Notes: a model not told the origin generated them from the sequence alone. A stretch of DNA of 64,000 bases from Trichoplusia ni (GCF_003590095.1 NC_039478.1:10974001-11038000), one strand, 5' to 3'; positions 44,272 to 56,290 are shown, numbered from the stretch's first letter. Numbers and translations: made by a program.

Positions 44272-44420
44272 CGATCACAGGTTAAGCTACACTGGACTGA
44301 GTCGGAGGAGGAGTGAGTTCCTCCGTGTTTCGAAAAGCATGTTAATTTGTGGATTTCTTTCTTTTGTGCGGTTGCTTTTCATACATTTTAGTCAATCGTT
44401 GAAGGGACGGAAAGCCCAAG
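44272..44420 (-). mobile_element. SINE family E fragment, minus strand
   Basis: The plus strand reads ATCACAGGTTAAGCTA and then GAGTTCCTCCGTGTTTCGAA, the reverse complement of the right half of family E (TTCCGAAACACGGAGGAAC ... TTAACCTGTGAT). The match is short and diverged. Confidence 0.5.
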
Positions 44421-46207
44421 ACTGACTAACACAAGAATTACTTAAATATCGTACAAGTGTGAGTCCATGCACCAAACTGATGGTTCCGCACAAATAGGTA
44501 AAGGAATAATAAATGATATAGCCTAGTGACAATCAGCAAAACCTTATTAAAGGGATTCTGGAAGATTCAGGATTAAAAGGAAGATTTTTACCCTTTGAAA
44601 CGGAAGTCCAAAAATGAACATTTCCCAAAATTATAAGAACGATAATGATATGAACAGAAATACTCTAAGCGAAGCAATTACAAAAACTGCATTTCAGGCA
44701 AATAATATGCAATGTTCACACTTCGGACGTAAGAGGAAGTGACTTAGCTAAAACATTAAAAGAAATATGATTGAGCGTGACCACGAGAGGCACGTTTCCG
44801 CTTATGACGTGACAGAACTATAAATGTTATTATATCTGCCTAGTACTGGCTATTGAACAGGCTTTTGTATGCGGAGAAGAAACGGATTGATATAATCCAT
44901 GCATCAGGGATAACCCTGCATTTATGTTTAGTTTTGGTATCAAAATTGTGTAAAATCTCATATTTATATTTATTATTATTTATACATTTTTATTATATTT
45001 TCGTGTGGTGTGCAAAAAGTATATTATGAAGTATATTCTATTTTTTTAAGCCAAATATGCAATTGAAACGAAAAGAGAAAAGACAAAATGTTTACATCAC
45101 GAACATTGGGTTTGGCTGCGTACAGAATCGAAAACATTGCAGAGTTACACTTTATACTTTTTATAAGCATTGTAAGATGATAAACGTTTGGTTCTAGAAA
45201 TAAGAAAGAATTCGAAAGAAAACTTAAAAAAACAAATATTGCTTTTGAACTTGTCTCGAAAAATATTTGTGATAGTGATTTTAGCCGAACTTCAGATCAG
45301 CTACATTTCTTGTCATAACATAGCATTGTACTGCAATATAGAATAGCAAAATTGTGTCAGTTTAATCGGAAACCGGGCAGTGGATCAAATTACGTTTATG
45401 TACGTCACTTGTTTTCTAGCCATCTCCAAGGTCAGAGCAAGCGCAGCGCAACCACTCGATATTAAAGAACAACGCTTGCACTGCACCGTGGGAATAACGC
45501 ACTTCCTTCGCAAATTGACTTGGAATTACTAGCAGTTACCCGTAGAGTGTTGTTTTGATTTATTTTTCTTGTAATGCCGGCTGTCATTGGTATTGGTGAG
45601 GTTGGTGTGGGATTCTATTTAGTGATTTTACCTGTTAATATTTTGCTCATACTTCTTTACTGTACTTTTTATATTATGTTATTTAAATGAATGGTTATGA
45701 ATCTGATATCCAACACGACAGTTAATATAATAACAAAGTAAAAGCATTCTTATGTCCTTCAGGCGAAACTGTCGTTTAACCATAGTGCTAAGCAATTTTG
45801 GCAATTCTAAATTACAACATAAGGCTTGCGAAAAATTATTCATGTCGCTTAAAGAAAAACCATGAAACTTATACTACATAATAATCATAAATTAGTATAA
45901 AAAAGCCAGTCATATAAAGAAGTGAAAAATAAATTCACATTTATATACCAGCCAGTCAGACCACACTATTTGAAAACCTGTCTAAAACATTCCAGATTCA
46001 AAAGAAACCTCGGAAGGATCACATAATTACGCAAAGAGGTTTTGACTGAGCTCCCGTGGTAATAGGTGTTATTATATCAGGCCTTCGCATACCGGAGTCA
46101 TGGACAATAGAGATATCGAGACCTGCCAACTATTATCAAGAATGTTGACTACATTGCCAGCTGTTGCAATTTAAGAGGAATTATATTGGTGTTAGATATT
46201 TATTTAG
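44421..46207. other. Unassigned AT-rich stretch, 1.8 kb
   Basis: No gene, RNA gene or clear repeat. A slightly CpG-richer part lies at 45430-45520. Confidence 0.4.
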
Positions 46208-46350
46208 CCGCGTAGGACACGCTATTCTATGATCTACGATTGCGTGTACTGAGTCTGAGTATCTTTGTGCATGTAACTTGAAGTTTTGTGGGACCCGCTC
46301 GACACAAGAATTTAAATATGTGGGAGTAGTTTCAAGAAAGAAATAATAAA
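46208..46350 (+). mobile_element. SINE family A 3' fragment
   Basis: CGCGTAGGACACGCTATTC, TGATCTACGATTGCGTGTAC, GAGTCTGAGTATCTTTGTGC, ATGTAACTTGAAGTTTTGTG and GACACAAGAATTTAAAT follow the family A order. The tRNA-like head is lost. Confidence 0.65.
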
Positions 46351-46799
46351 AGGCCCAGCCTGATCTGATATAAGATGAATCTGGTTATGAATTTAGTATT
46401 TTGTTCGGTGCCCGCACTAAAAGTTGTTAGTTAAGTGTGTTCTTCAATTAAAATTCAAAACTCCAAATGGATTTCGCAGAAATATTTGTAACTCTCTATA
46501 ACAAAGGCTTTAGTTTAATCCTATAAGGAAATGAACCGATGAAATATTTAGAACGGTTTGACTGAATGCCAAGGTTGGCCCTAAAAAGGTGAACTGAGGC
46601 AACAAGCAAACACCCACGCGATACTGGCCGATAGGATTATATTTTTAAATTTATGGCTACAATATTAACAATAGGCCGTTTAAAATAGCCTCAACATTCC
46701 TTTTCGTTCAGGATAGGCCTTTTAAAATTAACCAAACTTATAGCTTAGCCCAAAAAAACTATAACATGGAACATCAGGAGAAATAATCGCGTGCCTATG
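46351..46799. other. Unassigned stretch
   Basis: No gene or recognised repeat. Confidence 0.35.
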
Positions 46800-46960
46800 A
46801 TTAGTATTACCGAGTCGCGCCTATTTAACGCCGCCATTTTAATTGTAATGTCAATGAATGCAGCACGACTCGCTGTATGTGTGTATGTCACGCACTCGTC
46901 TCGGACTCAAGACATGTCGCAACATACCTGCCTTTCCTGCTAGTGCAGTGCCGGATGGAT
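46800..46960 (-). promoter_or_regulatory. Promoter-like patch with ATGGCGGC start on the minus strand
   Basis: On the minus strand AAAATGGCGGCG (about 46840-46829) opens MAALNRRDS, nine codons ending at TCG followed by GTAATAC at 46810, a possible but weak donor. Without splicing, the frame continues for about 30 hydrophobic residues to a TAA. Upstream on that strand are CpG-containing words (GAGACGAGTGCGTGAC, CAGCGAGTCGTGC). It lies 5.3 kb upstream of the exon at 41399-41523, and the phases would be compatible. This is speculative. Confidence 0.18.
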
Positions 46961-47139
46961 AAATATTTACGAAAGTATTCTTTCGCTATCCTACCGGCAG
47001 ACAAACTTTAGAAAATACCTTAAAATAAAACGTTTTTTCCCTTTGGTGTACCAACTCCAAAAAGTATCCAGGATAGAGTAGACAGGTAAGTATTCATAAT
47101 TATAAGCCTTTTGATACACTACTGTTATAATGTAATGGA

Positions 47140-47275
47140 CGATAGAAGGACGACATCGTCGGCGAGGTCGTCCCCGGAAAAACTCTTGTTACGGACCTTG
47201 CCGAAAATGCGGGGCTTACGTGGCAAAAAATTTGCTAAAGACGAGGTATTTGGAAGGAAAAAGGAATAGCCTTTT
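47140..47275 (+). pseudogene. Decayed LINE C-terminus
   Basis: One frame reads RHRRRGRPRKN at about 47157-47190. The next frame then reads KTLVTDLAENAGLTWQK, and a third picks up FAKDE. Basic GRPRK followed by an acidic stretch and a GLTWQ motif is typical of the region after the reverse transcriptase in several insect LINEs. At least two frameshifts make this copy inactive. Confidence 0.6.
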
Positions 47276-50200
47276 CCTTGCAACGGGATATAACATATTA
47301 AACGAATTTATAATTCATGTAATATAAGTACATTTATCAATTTATTTGACCACTATACTTGCTATGTGTAATTAAAGACCAAAGGACCAAGGTCTGTGCG
47401 AAAACGGTAAAAAACACAACGGCACACGAAATTATACTTCTAAAAAATGTGATCATAATTTATTTAAATCCCAATACTCAGAGATACTGTTATAATATTT
47501 GAGCTGTCAAAGTCATACGTGATTTGTGTCACATTATTATGCACAGATTATATTCACCGCTACGGCCTATAGACAATTCGACAGTGACTTTTGTAGGTCG
47601 CGCTAGTCCATTCACGTCGCGACGGTACGCCCGTTCAAGGTTATAGCTTTCACACAATCAGCTGGCTTGTTGGTCTCATTAAATGCATTCAATCATTCAG
47701 TCACCAAAGTGTCTGATGAATGAATGAAGGAGTGTAACTTAATTTTCAATTATTGATGCATGGATTTGGCATTTAGAGATGAAATTATTAACATTTTATA
47801 TGCACATTATGGCAAATTCTACTTCTAGTGCAAAATACGTAATTTTGAAGACGGCTAAAATCGCTATAATATAAGTCAAATTGAGCTTTTTTACACTACA
47901 ATGAGACAACATATTACCATTCAAGTATATGTAGATTAATTATGATTTATGAGAATATTCAAATTTTGATACGTTGGTATTGATACTTCTGATTTAAATA
48001 AATGAATGAAATTAATAGTAATTAAATTATGAAATCTAAATTTATTCTAGAACGATGTTAACAGCTACATCTCGCTGTGGGTGATTAGGTCAAAAACTTA
48101 AAATTAAAAACTTTAAAACCCTCGTTTCTGTTCTATTCTTGTAAACATATGTATCACAGAAGACGCAACACGATTATATTAAAACCTGTTTTTCGTTTTA
48201 CTGCGATGAAACAATGCCCCGGTTTTTTATACGGAACCAACGATGACCTAGACATTCTGAGTCTAGCTAGACTGATGACTCATAATATACGTAAATAGAG
48301 AAATTTAGACAATAATGATGCAATTTGATTGATGATCGGTTGTTCAGTCGCGTGCAAAAAGATGACACCTATTTAGCGTCGTGATTAAAGAGGCTTGCAC
48401 AGCTTATAGTTTTTGTTTTAGTCGTTTTTCTATATTTATGATATACTTGACTGAAGTATGTAAGTATTATATATACGTAAGTACCGATGATTAGATATTT
48501 TTTTGTCTGCAAGTTTATTTTTGTTGTTACAAGCACTTTCTACCCTATTGTTGCAGCTAGCAATCTACCCTACGCCGTATAAGATATATTAATTTAAATG
48601 ATATACCTTACATTATTTAAAATTTGTATTTATTTTGATCTTTTGTTTAAAAAGAAAAATTAAGTATTGCAGTGTTACGTAATATTACTACTGCGTTAAC
48701 TATGATCAAAACGAAAACAGATTGTCCGCCATTAAAAAAACCAACGTCACTTTAAATTTAAATTTAGAATACTCAGTGACTTTTTTATAATTGCAATCTT
48801 CTCTCAATTTTATGTTACCTTGGTACGTACCTACTCAGTCTTACAAAAGTAGGTAGACAGAAAATTTTAAATTTTCTATTCGTTTATTTGATATAAGCAC
48901 CTAAGTATACATACCAACATAACATCCGTCATTTCTATTGCTTTGCTAAAAAAGAAAGTGTCAAGATATATTACACGTAACTTTTACCAGTTTATCATTG
49001 ACCAATCATTGCTATGTGGACATTATTACGTGTATCAAGTAACACTTGATACGGAGAGAGTTAACTTAACTACAGACTCATTTATTATGTCTGGAGATAT
49101 TATTTTTAATAACAGAAATGAGGAAGACAAGAATTTCCTTTGCTATAAAAAAAACATGAAGTTAATGTTTGTGAATGTTGTAAAAGATATGTATGATAGG
49201 AATAAACTGTCAAAACTACAAGACATTATGACGAAAAACGATTTTAAAACGTTTCAATTTAAATTTATTTATTCATTTTTGTTTTATCACAATCATTTCG
49301 TTCGTTCGGAAACAGTTTGAAAAAAAATAAGCTGTCAAAATGACAGCAATCACAAATCAAGAAACTATATAAAAAAAAACATTCGATAAAATTCGAAAAC
49401 ATAATTCATTGAAATCGTTAACAATGCTCGTAACTCGGTACTGAGACAAATCAAATTTACACGTTTCGTTTGGTTTCCTTATTTCATTCTCGATACGGCA
49501 TTGGCAGCCTCCGAAACTTGTGTGCCACGAGAAAGTAAAATGTAAAGAAAAAAAAGCTGGTCCGTCGAGTTTCTCCCGCCAAAACCGAGGTCAATGGCCG
49601 ATTGACATTCGATAGTCACGCCCAAATATCGACACAAAATGACATTTACGGATAAATTATTTTACGTAAGTAAATTTAAATTATTTATGCATGTTATTCA
49701 TATAGGCATATATTTTTTTTATAGTAGGTAGTTTCTAAGAATATTTTAATGTGTAACTATCTGTTTTAAAATATACCGACTCTAATTAGCCGTGTTCTCC
49801 TGCGGAATTGCTGATTTCTTGATTAGACCATCGTTTCATCTGCATTATGTAATGACAGCATCAAAGACTTGTTTATCAGTGTTTAGGGTCAAGAGTCGAT
49901 GGGTCACTGACAGGGCTTAGGGCCAACTACCGGTAGATCACCATAAACCACCGCACTGACACCATAACCTCATTATTTCATCACGACGGACTGAGATCAA
50001 CAAAAAGGTCATAAAATCGAAGTTTTAATACTTAATTTTCAAAGGAACTATTTTTATTAATGAGTCGTTTTTTATGTTAAAATCATGTGACTCTTCTGAC
50101 AGTTACGTTGTCAAAACGTAAGTTTTTTTTAAAAAAATCTGATATATTTGCGCTCTCAAACAAACTATAAAACATCCCTTATAATAATGGTAAAACTTAA

Positions 50201-51207
50201 CTCTATATATAAGAAATAAAAAAGCCTACATGATTACATACTATTTACGACTTAGTTTTTCCAACATTACGTTTTCTTTTTTAAAGAAGACAAACGAGAG
50301 AAGTTATAAAAAAAAACTTATGTTTAAATATTGAATGAAACTCAGCCATATTATATTAATGTTTCAAAAGCCCACCTGTGAGGAACATTCAGCCAATAAT
50401 TTATGTCTATAGTCTGTGCTACAAAAGACCGGTTTTTAAATTGAAAGGACTGATCGATTTGATAAATTTACATATAATTATTTAATAACATTAGTTTGTC
50501 TTTCTATCTCTTATATAAAAAATAAATTAATGAACCTTGGATAACAGCTTTTATTGGTAAAATTAAAAAAAGCCGTGTAACTGATTAATGATTCCAATTT
50601 TATCTTACCCTATTAATAAAATTTGGTAATTAATCCAAAATTAAAATACACTTATTCAAGTCAGGCTAGAAAGTAGCACTTTTTGAACGCCAAAATACAT
50701 AATGATAGATAGCACCCTGTATCGGCCACCCTTCAAAGTTTCCTAAGAGATCTTACTAAGCAGAAGAAACGGCACAACAAAGTTCACAGCACAGCACGCT
50801 GTTATTAATTTTATAAAAGAATACAAAAGATTGCATACATAACAACATGAATTGATTAGAAGGGATCGCAGCAAAGTAACATAGTTTTTCGTTGATTTAG
50901 TTGTCTATATTACTTTTATCTCATTAATTTATAGACGCTTTACAAATATTGCTGTGTTTCGTAGCAAAACTAACATTATCTCCGTAAATAGTAGTTTATT
51001 AAAATTACAATTGAAGTCTCTTTAAAAATAAATAAGAAAGTAAGCAAGATTGCGTTAACACCGCTAACTTATAAAATAAAACATAATTTACGAACCACCA
51101 TAATAATGTAAAGTTAAAATAACGTAATCATTTGGTTTCGTAACTACTAGTTAGTAACCATGGCAACAACAAAAACAGAAGGTTAACATTGTACTCGTCA
51201 CTACTCA
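47276..51207. other. Unassigned AT-rich stretch, 3.9 kb
   Basis: The longest repeat-poor block. A small CpG-rich part is at 47555-47640. The 125-codon plus-strand frame at 48943-49320 has a mixed, lysine-rich composition but starts at TTG, has no domain I recognise and no splice sites of note. I do not call it a gene. A TGTCAAAATGACA palindrome lies at 49332-49344. Confidence 0.4.
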
Positions 51208-51208
51208 T

Positions 51209-51362
51209 TTTACCCGGATGAATACTCCTGTACTTTCTCCGCCCTGAGTAATTCGGAGAAGTTTGCCCTTTTTACCCGGATTCATCCTCATGTACTTTCT
51301 CCGCCCTAGGGAATCCGGAGAATCTCTTACCGGCTAATACCATCGGAGTGCTTCACCCTTCC
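51209..51362. repeat. Two-and-a-part tandem units with 62 bp period
   Basis: TACCCGGAT (51211 and 51273), TACTTTCTCCGCCCT (51231 and 51293) and CGGAGAA (51254 and 51316) each recur at exactly 62 bases. A partial third occurrence (ATCGGAGTGCTTCACCCTT) is at 51342. The block is GC-rich against its AT-rich flanks and has no open frame running through. Confidence 0.65.
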
Positions 51363-52609
51363 CTTGTATCTGAGACCACGGGAATGTATACCGCCATTCC
51401 ACCCTCGTAACGAAGCCTAGATTCACAAGTCATACGTGAACTTACGTCTAATACATTTGCGAATCGTAAGAAATACCTTCGCATTAGTAAATTAAGGCTA
51501 TTGTGTACAAATCTAAAGACATATTTTTACCTATTTGAGACGAAAAAGCAACTTATAGTATTTACAGTAGAAGATTATTGTTCAATTTTTGAATTACATA
51601 AATTAATTAAGCCTTAGATATTGTAAAAAAAATACGTTAACCTCTAACAGATTACATTCTTTAATAAACACGTTTAGAAATAAACCTTTTTGCAATAAAC
51701 TTTACTGTGCCTCTCTCGACAACACCGGTAACCAGCCATATTATAATTTGTACCATTGATATTTTTTATCACTTTTTACATTTTAAACTTAAATTATAAG
51801 TTGTAAATCTTGAGTAATTAAGTGGCCAGTGTTGTATATAAACGAGACATATATGTATGTTATAATGAACAGCATGCTTGATGTTTTATGAGTATAGCCG
51901 TATTTTTAAAGAAAAGTATTTATAATCGATTAGGGAATTCGTTTTAAGAAGATATTGCAGGCGGATAGTGTATAAAAAGCAAATATGGCAGATATTTAAA
52001 ACAAATCACACGAAAATAAAAACTAATAGTTTAGGAAAATATTTAACACAACATTTATTTTTAAAAAGATAGTTTTTAAAGGGTTAATATTAAAAAAAAA
52101 CAAAAATGAGCCTTTTCACTTTACTTTAAAGAAAACGAAGATCTAAGAAAGTATTTCAAATATGTCAAGGTTTGGGCAAAACACGTTATAATACACCTAC
52201 CACAAACAAAAACCCAAAAAGGTTACATCTCAAACTCTACAATCTATGGTCGAAGGCCTAACGGAAGAATTCGGAAGTCTTATGACGTGTCTATGGTAAC
52301 CGGTCTCTGTGCCTCGTATTAAGTAAAACCGGAACAACGGCAAGAGGCCTGAGAACTGCTAATAGAACCTTTTAACGGTCGTTGTATTGTAGGCTGTATT
52401 CCAAACGTGGTTTTGCCTTGCTCTTTAAAACATGTAGATTATAATTATCTATCATTAGTATTATTAAAAGTAGAATAGCGGTTGTGATATTTGATTTTGA
52501 TATTTTGTTTAGCAGAACGAGTCTTTTTTGCAAAATAAATTGACGATGTCTTTCTTAGCGTAATCGATAAGGCATTTTAATGTTATGGTGAACGAAAAAC
52601 CTTTTTTCT
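51363..52609. other. Unassigned AT-rich stretch
   Basis: No gene or recognised repeat. Confidence 0.4.
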
Positions 52610-52880
52610 CTAGCCCACTGTGTCCCACTGCTGAGCAAAGGCCTCCCCCAAATCCTTTCACGACTCTCTATTCTGGGCCGCATGGGACCAGCCTGCGCGG
52701 TAAGCGTTAAGGTCGTCCCGCCACCGCTTCCTAGGTCGCCCACGACGACGCCGTCCATCCGATGGCTCCCAAAGTGTGGTGACTTTGGCCCAACGATCGC
52801 TTTCCATGCGGCTAACATGACCCGCCCAATCCCATTTTAGCCTGGCAGCCTTATTGCCGACGTCTATAATCCCATGAAAA
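52610..52880 (-). pseudogene. RTE-type LINE ORF2 C-terminus, best-preserved copy
   Basis: The minus-strand frame ends at TAG (52610-52612). It reads through NKAARLKWDWAGHVSRM, then RRRRGRPRKRWRDDLNAYRA, then GWSHAAQNRES, one in-frame TGA, and KDLGEAFAQQWDTVG before the stop. The LKWxWAGHV, GRPxxRWxDD and EAFAQQW motifs are diagnostic of the segment after the reverse transcriptase in RTE-clade LINEs. The single TGA falls where a tryptophan is usual, so one base change explains it. The element is 5'-truncated: no reverse transcriptase or endonuclease domain lies upstream on this strand. Confidence 0.85.
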
Positions 52881-53433
52881 ACCTTACATACGTTTATGTA
52901 TAAACACAGCGCGTTAAATCAGACAAACTCTTTAGCTGATTCCATAAACATTTTTGTTGTTAAATATACAATTACAATATGTAGTGCTCCACAAAACCGG
53001 TTTATCGGTTTGTCTGTGTTTTCATAACCTATCCTATCAGAACGCATATAACATCTAAACAATAATATTAATTCATACACATTTATATCGTCCATCATCA
53101 CTTTACATCAAAAACTCATATTTTTCTCTCAAGCTACTCGAATCCCTACCACCGACAAATTATAATTCCAATTAAGAAAAAAAGACGGAGCACTATACTG
53201 TATATCTCCATCTCTTTTCCACAATCGCAACAGTCTTTACACCAACAGATGGCGGTAGGATAGCTTGATATCAAAGTTTCCCACGGACAACGATAGCTAT
53301 CAGATAACCGGTCGAGACAATTAATATCCAACAATAAGCACATTAATCACACACATTGTTTTAGAAAGAAAAAAACTGTTACATGTAAGCTACTGGGTTT
53401 ATTAGACATAGTTTTTGTGAAGCTAAGGAATTT
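52881..53433. other. Unassigned AT-rich stretch
   Basis: Two 60-65 codon minus-strand frames occur here without domains. Part may belong to the truncated LINE's neighbour sequence; no gene is supported. Confidence 0.35.
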
Positions 53434-53760
53434 GATACACGGATAGCGGAGGTTGGAGTCACAAGACAAGCCTACTGGGCTTCGATTCTGCTATTTTACA
53501 ACGGCCGATGAATTAATGGCAATTGGATTAAATTTGAAATTATTCCTATTCTCTTAGGCATTTTGCCAATACAATAATTGTAACTTTATTGTATTGACCT
53601 TGGGTATACCGTCCCGAACTGAATTTCCAATTATTTTGCAGGAAAAAATACAAAAAATGTAAATTTAAGCCAATTTTCATTCATTCATCGGCCATTGTAA
53701 ACAGCAGAATTGGGGCCCTGAGCGCGACGTGTCGCGGTTTCGATACCCGCGGTTTGTAAG
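53434..53760 (+). mobile_element. SINE family A split by a nested element
   Basis: The head (GATACACGGATAGCGGAGG, then GTCACAAGACAAGCCTAC) runs to about 53476. The rest resumes at about 53719 with TGAGCGCGACGTGTCGCGG and a B-box GGTTTCGATACCCGC. The 242 bp between them is the foldback element described separately. The SINE was therefore here first. Confidence 0.65.
53477..53718. mobile_element. Foldback MITE-like element nested in a SINE
   Basis: The outer ends are inverted repeats: GGGCTTCGATTCTGCTATTT at the left and, reversed, GGGCCCCAATTCTGCTGTTT at the right, each followed by ACAAxGGCCGATGAATxAATG. An inner inverted pair involves GGCATTTTGCCAATACAATAA and CCAATTATTTTGC. The left part and the inner arms recur at about 2763-2938. 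No protein is encoded. Confidence 0.7.
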
Positions 53761-54335
53761 TGGAAGTTAGATTTTTCTTTTCCTTTAAGATTTTGTTAAA
53801 CAAATGTTTTTATTGAACGTTCATAAAACGACTCTCTCTCCCAAATATAGATATAGGAAAAGGCCTTTAGGTTCAAAGTATTTTTAAATAATATACTCTT
53901 TGTCAAACTTTTTAAACGTTTCAATTTTATAAGACATTACAAATGACACACTAATAGCGAATTAATTTACTAATTAACCTTCATTAAGATATCAATAACT
54001 GACGCAACTTAAATGTAATCAAATTGATGTTCAACCGCGAAATTAAACGCAATAGCACTTAAGGAAATAATTATAGTTTCTTAATTATTGAACAACTTTA
54101 CGATAATGATTTGGAGGAAAATACCAACTTAAAAGATAGGTATAGGATATTTTCTTACAAAAATACTTTTTCGTAAACCTTTGTTTTTTTTCTGTAAATA
54201 AGTACAAAACTATAACATAGTAAAAAAAAATCTCGATACCAAATAATTTACTCGAAAACTAATATTGAACTTAAAGTAAGACGAATAATTCACCGATCAA
54301 CTGTCAAAAAGGCTACATTTCAGGAACTCACGAAC
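53761..54335. other. Unassigned AT-rich stretch
   Basis: No gene or recognised repeat. Confidence 0.35.
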
Positions 54336-54569
54336 ACCTCCTAAAACGGGGTCGAGTGGCGTACACACCGCTTTCAAGGTGTCGCTAGCTCTAAGGTCCC
54401 GGGTTCGATCCCCGGTCGGGTCAATGTAAAAATTCACATATCTACATTGTCTCGGGTCTGGGTGTTTGTGGTACCTTCGTTGTATCTGAATTCCATAACA
54501 CAAGTGCTTAAGCAACTTACGTTGGGTTCAGAACAATGTATGTGATGCTGTCCGCATTTAGAAAAAAAC
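54336..54569 (+). mobile_element. tRNA-derived SINE, family D, near full length
   Basis: GGGTCGAGTGGCGTACACACC, CGCTTTCAAGGTGTCGCTAG, B-box CCCGGGTTCGATCCCCGG, GGTCTGGGTGTTTGTGGTAC and GATGCTGTCCGCATTTAG, with a short A tail. It matches 13610-13847 in every block and keeps an intact B box. Confidence 0.8.
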
Positions 54570-55036
54570 TGTTAACTTGATGTCTATATAAAAAACTTTT
54601 ATCCATATGAATTTTTTGACCTACATTACGTATATTCTTAGCAAGATATAAGTATGTTTATAAGTAACGTTGTCTAGTAGTCATAATACAAGCATTGCTT
54701 AATTTGAGACTAGATAACGTTGTGTGAAATATTATTATTAGGTAAGGAAGAATGTTCTTATAATAATCAAATAACATTGGCCAGGTCAGTTATGTATAGA
54801 TGCAAGTCACACAAGCTCTCACAAGGGTCGCGGTGACTCGTTTCTCAGAACCCCAGTGACGCATACCAACCGGAATCGATGCGAGTCGATAGACAAAACA
54901 CTCTCGGCTCTACTGTTTGTTTACCAGAGAACCTATGATTATCTCGTAAAGTAGGGCTATAGTGTGGAAGTGAGACAGCGCACTATATCGTGTGTATTGA
55001 CTTCTCGCTCCCACGATTATAATAGTTTTATTATTT
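54570..55036. other. Unassigned stretch
   Basis: GC-richer at 54790-55010 with no frame or recognised repeat; the AGACAGCGCACTATATCG text near 54970 resembles 17110-17135 on one strand. Confidence 0.35.
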
Positions 55037-55289
55037 GATATACTAATATATAAAGCTGAAGAGTTTGTTTGTTTGTTTGAACGCGCTAATCTCAGGAACT
55101 ACTGGCCCAAATTGAAAAATTATTTTAGTGTTTAATAGACCATTCATCGAGGAAGGCTTTAGGCTATAAACCATCACGCTGCGACTAATAGGAGCGAAGA
55201 TACAATGGAAAATGTGGAAAAAACAGGGCAGGTATAAATCAAAACTCATATCTTCTACCCACGGGAACGAAGTCGCGGGCAACAGCTAG
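55037..55289 (+). mobile_element. Helitron-like element, copy 7
   Basis: The 5' end is slightly altered (TTGATATACTAATATATAAA instead of ATCTATACTAAT), so the exact start is uncertain by a few bases. The 3' end is GGGCAACAGCTAG at 55289 before host T. (GTTT)3 and GAACGCGCTAATCTCAGG are present. Confidence 0.85.
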
Positions 55290-55321
55290 TTACTAAATAA
55301 AAGAGAAGCTAAGCTAAGGAG

Positions 55322-55575
55322 TTGAGCTACGCTTGATACGGTTGGTCCGTGGATTTGAGACCATCTATGTGATAACGAGTCCCTCCGTGTTACAAAAGGC
55401 ACGTTTAATTGTTGGTCCCGGCTGTTACTAAACCATTCTTGACAGTCGTTACAGGTATTTTGATACTAGAAAGTCTGATAACCAGTCTTACTAAAGGGTA
55501 TCGTGTTGCCCAGGTAACAGGATTGGTACGAGGTTTTTCCAAGATGCGACTATCTTAGAAAAAACCTGGTACTTT
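55322..55575 (-). mobile_element. SINE family E, inverted copy
   Basis: The plus strand reads GAGTCCCTCCGTGTTACAAA, TTGGTCCCGGCTGTTA, TTGACAGTCGTTACAGG, then GGGTATCGTGTTGCCCAGGT and AACAGGATTGG, in reverse order relative to 34832-35155. It covers most of the family, starting 33 bases after Helitron-like copy 7. Confidence 0.65.
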
Positions 55576-56089
55576 GCTGCATGCGGTGACACTAGAATCA
55601 GACCCAAACACAGTCAAGAAAACGCTAGAATGATAAACAATACTACTAAATAAGTTATGGACAGTCAAAACGTGTCTTAACAATAAACACACAAAAGACG
55701 TTACTTCGATGCGCATAGAAACATTAAACTGAAGGCCATATTCTGCTAAATATACAGTTTTCTATACATAATAACTTATATTATTTAGACGTTGATATTA
55801 GTATAAACAGAAGCTACATTATAAACTTGAAATATTGTTTTTAAGCATCAATATTCACGTCTTGAATGATAGACTATCAATTTTCTTTCCTTCTTACACT
55901 TGCTGTAACATCCAGGTGTCAAGTAATTCCGCTACTGACTGCGCCGCATGAAAGCAAATAAAAACATTGATATTTAGGCATTCAAGTATATTCCATACAT
56001 TATAAAAAGGTGAAGTTTAAGAGTTTGAGGATGAGAAGGAAGAAAATTATGTTACCGATAGTTATCTACGTGACTGTTGTGTTTCAAGC
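55576..56089. other. Unassigned stretch
   Basis: No gene or recognised repeat. Confidence 0.35.
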
Positions 56090-56290
56090 TTCTGACTACC
56101 TGTAACGACTGTCAAAGATGTAGGAATAACAGCCGGGACCCACAATTTAACGTGCCTTCCGAAACACGGAGGAACTCGTTATGACAAAGATCTACAGACC
56201 CATCTACAGACCAACCGCGTCAAGCATAGCTTAACCTGTGATCGTTTCACTTATGCGGTTATAGCTTAGCCACGAGCTAAAAAGAATGAC
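56090..56290 (+). mobile_element. SINE family E, right part
   Basis: CTTCTGACTACCTGTAACGA, CTGTCAAAGATGTAGGAATA, ACAGCCGGGACCCACAAT, TAACGTGCCTTCCGAAACAC, and then TAGCTTAACCTGTGATCG. It aligns block by block with 34975-35155. Confidence 0.65.

Noticed and set aside
52555..52818. 87-codon minus-strand frame rich in Gly and Arg
   Set aside because: It is an alternative frame of the LINE C-terminus; the real frame shows the RTE motifs.
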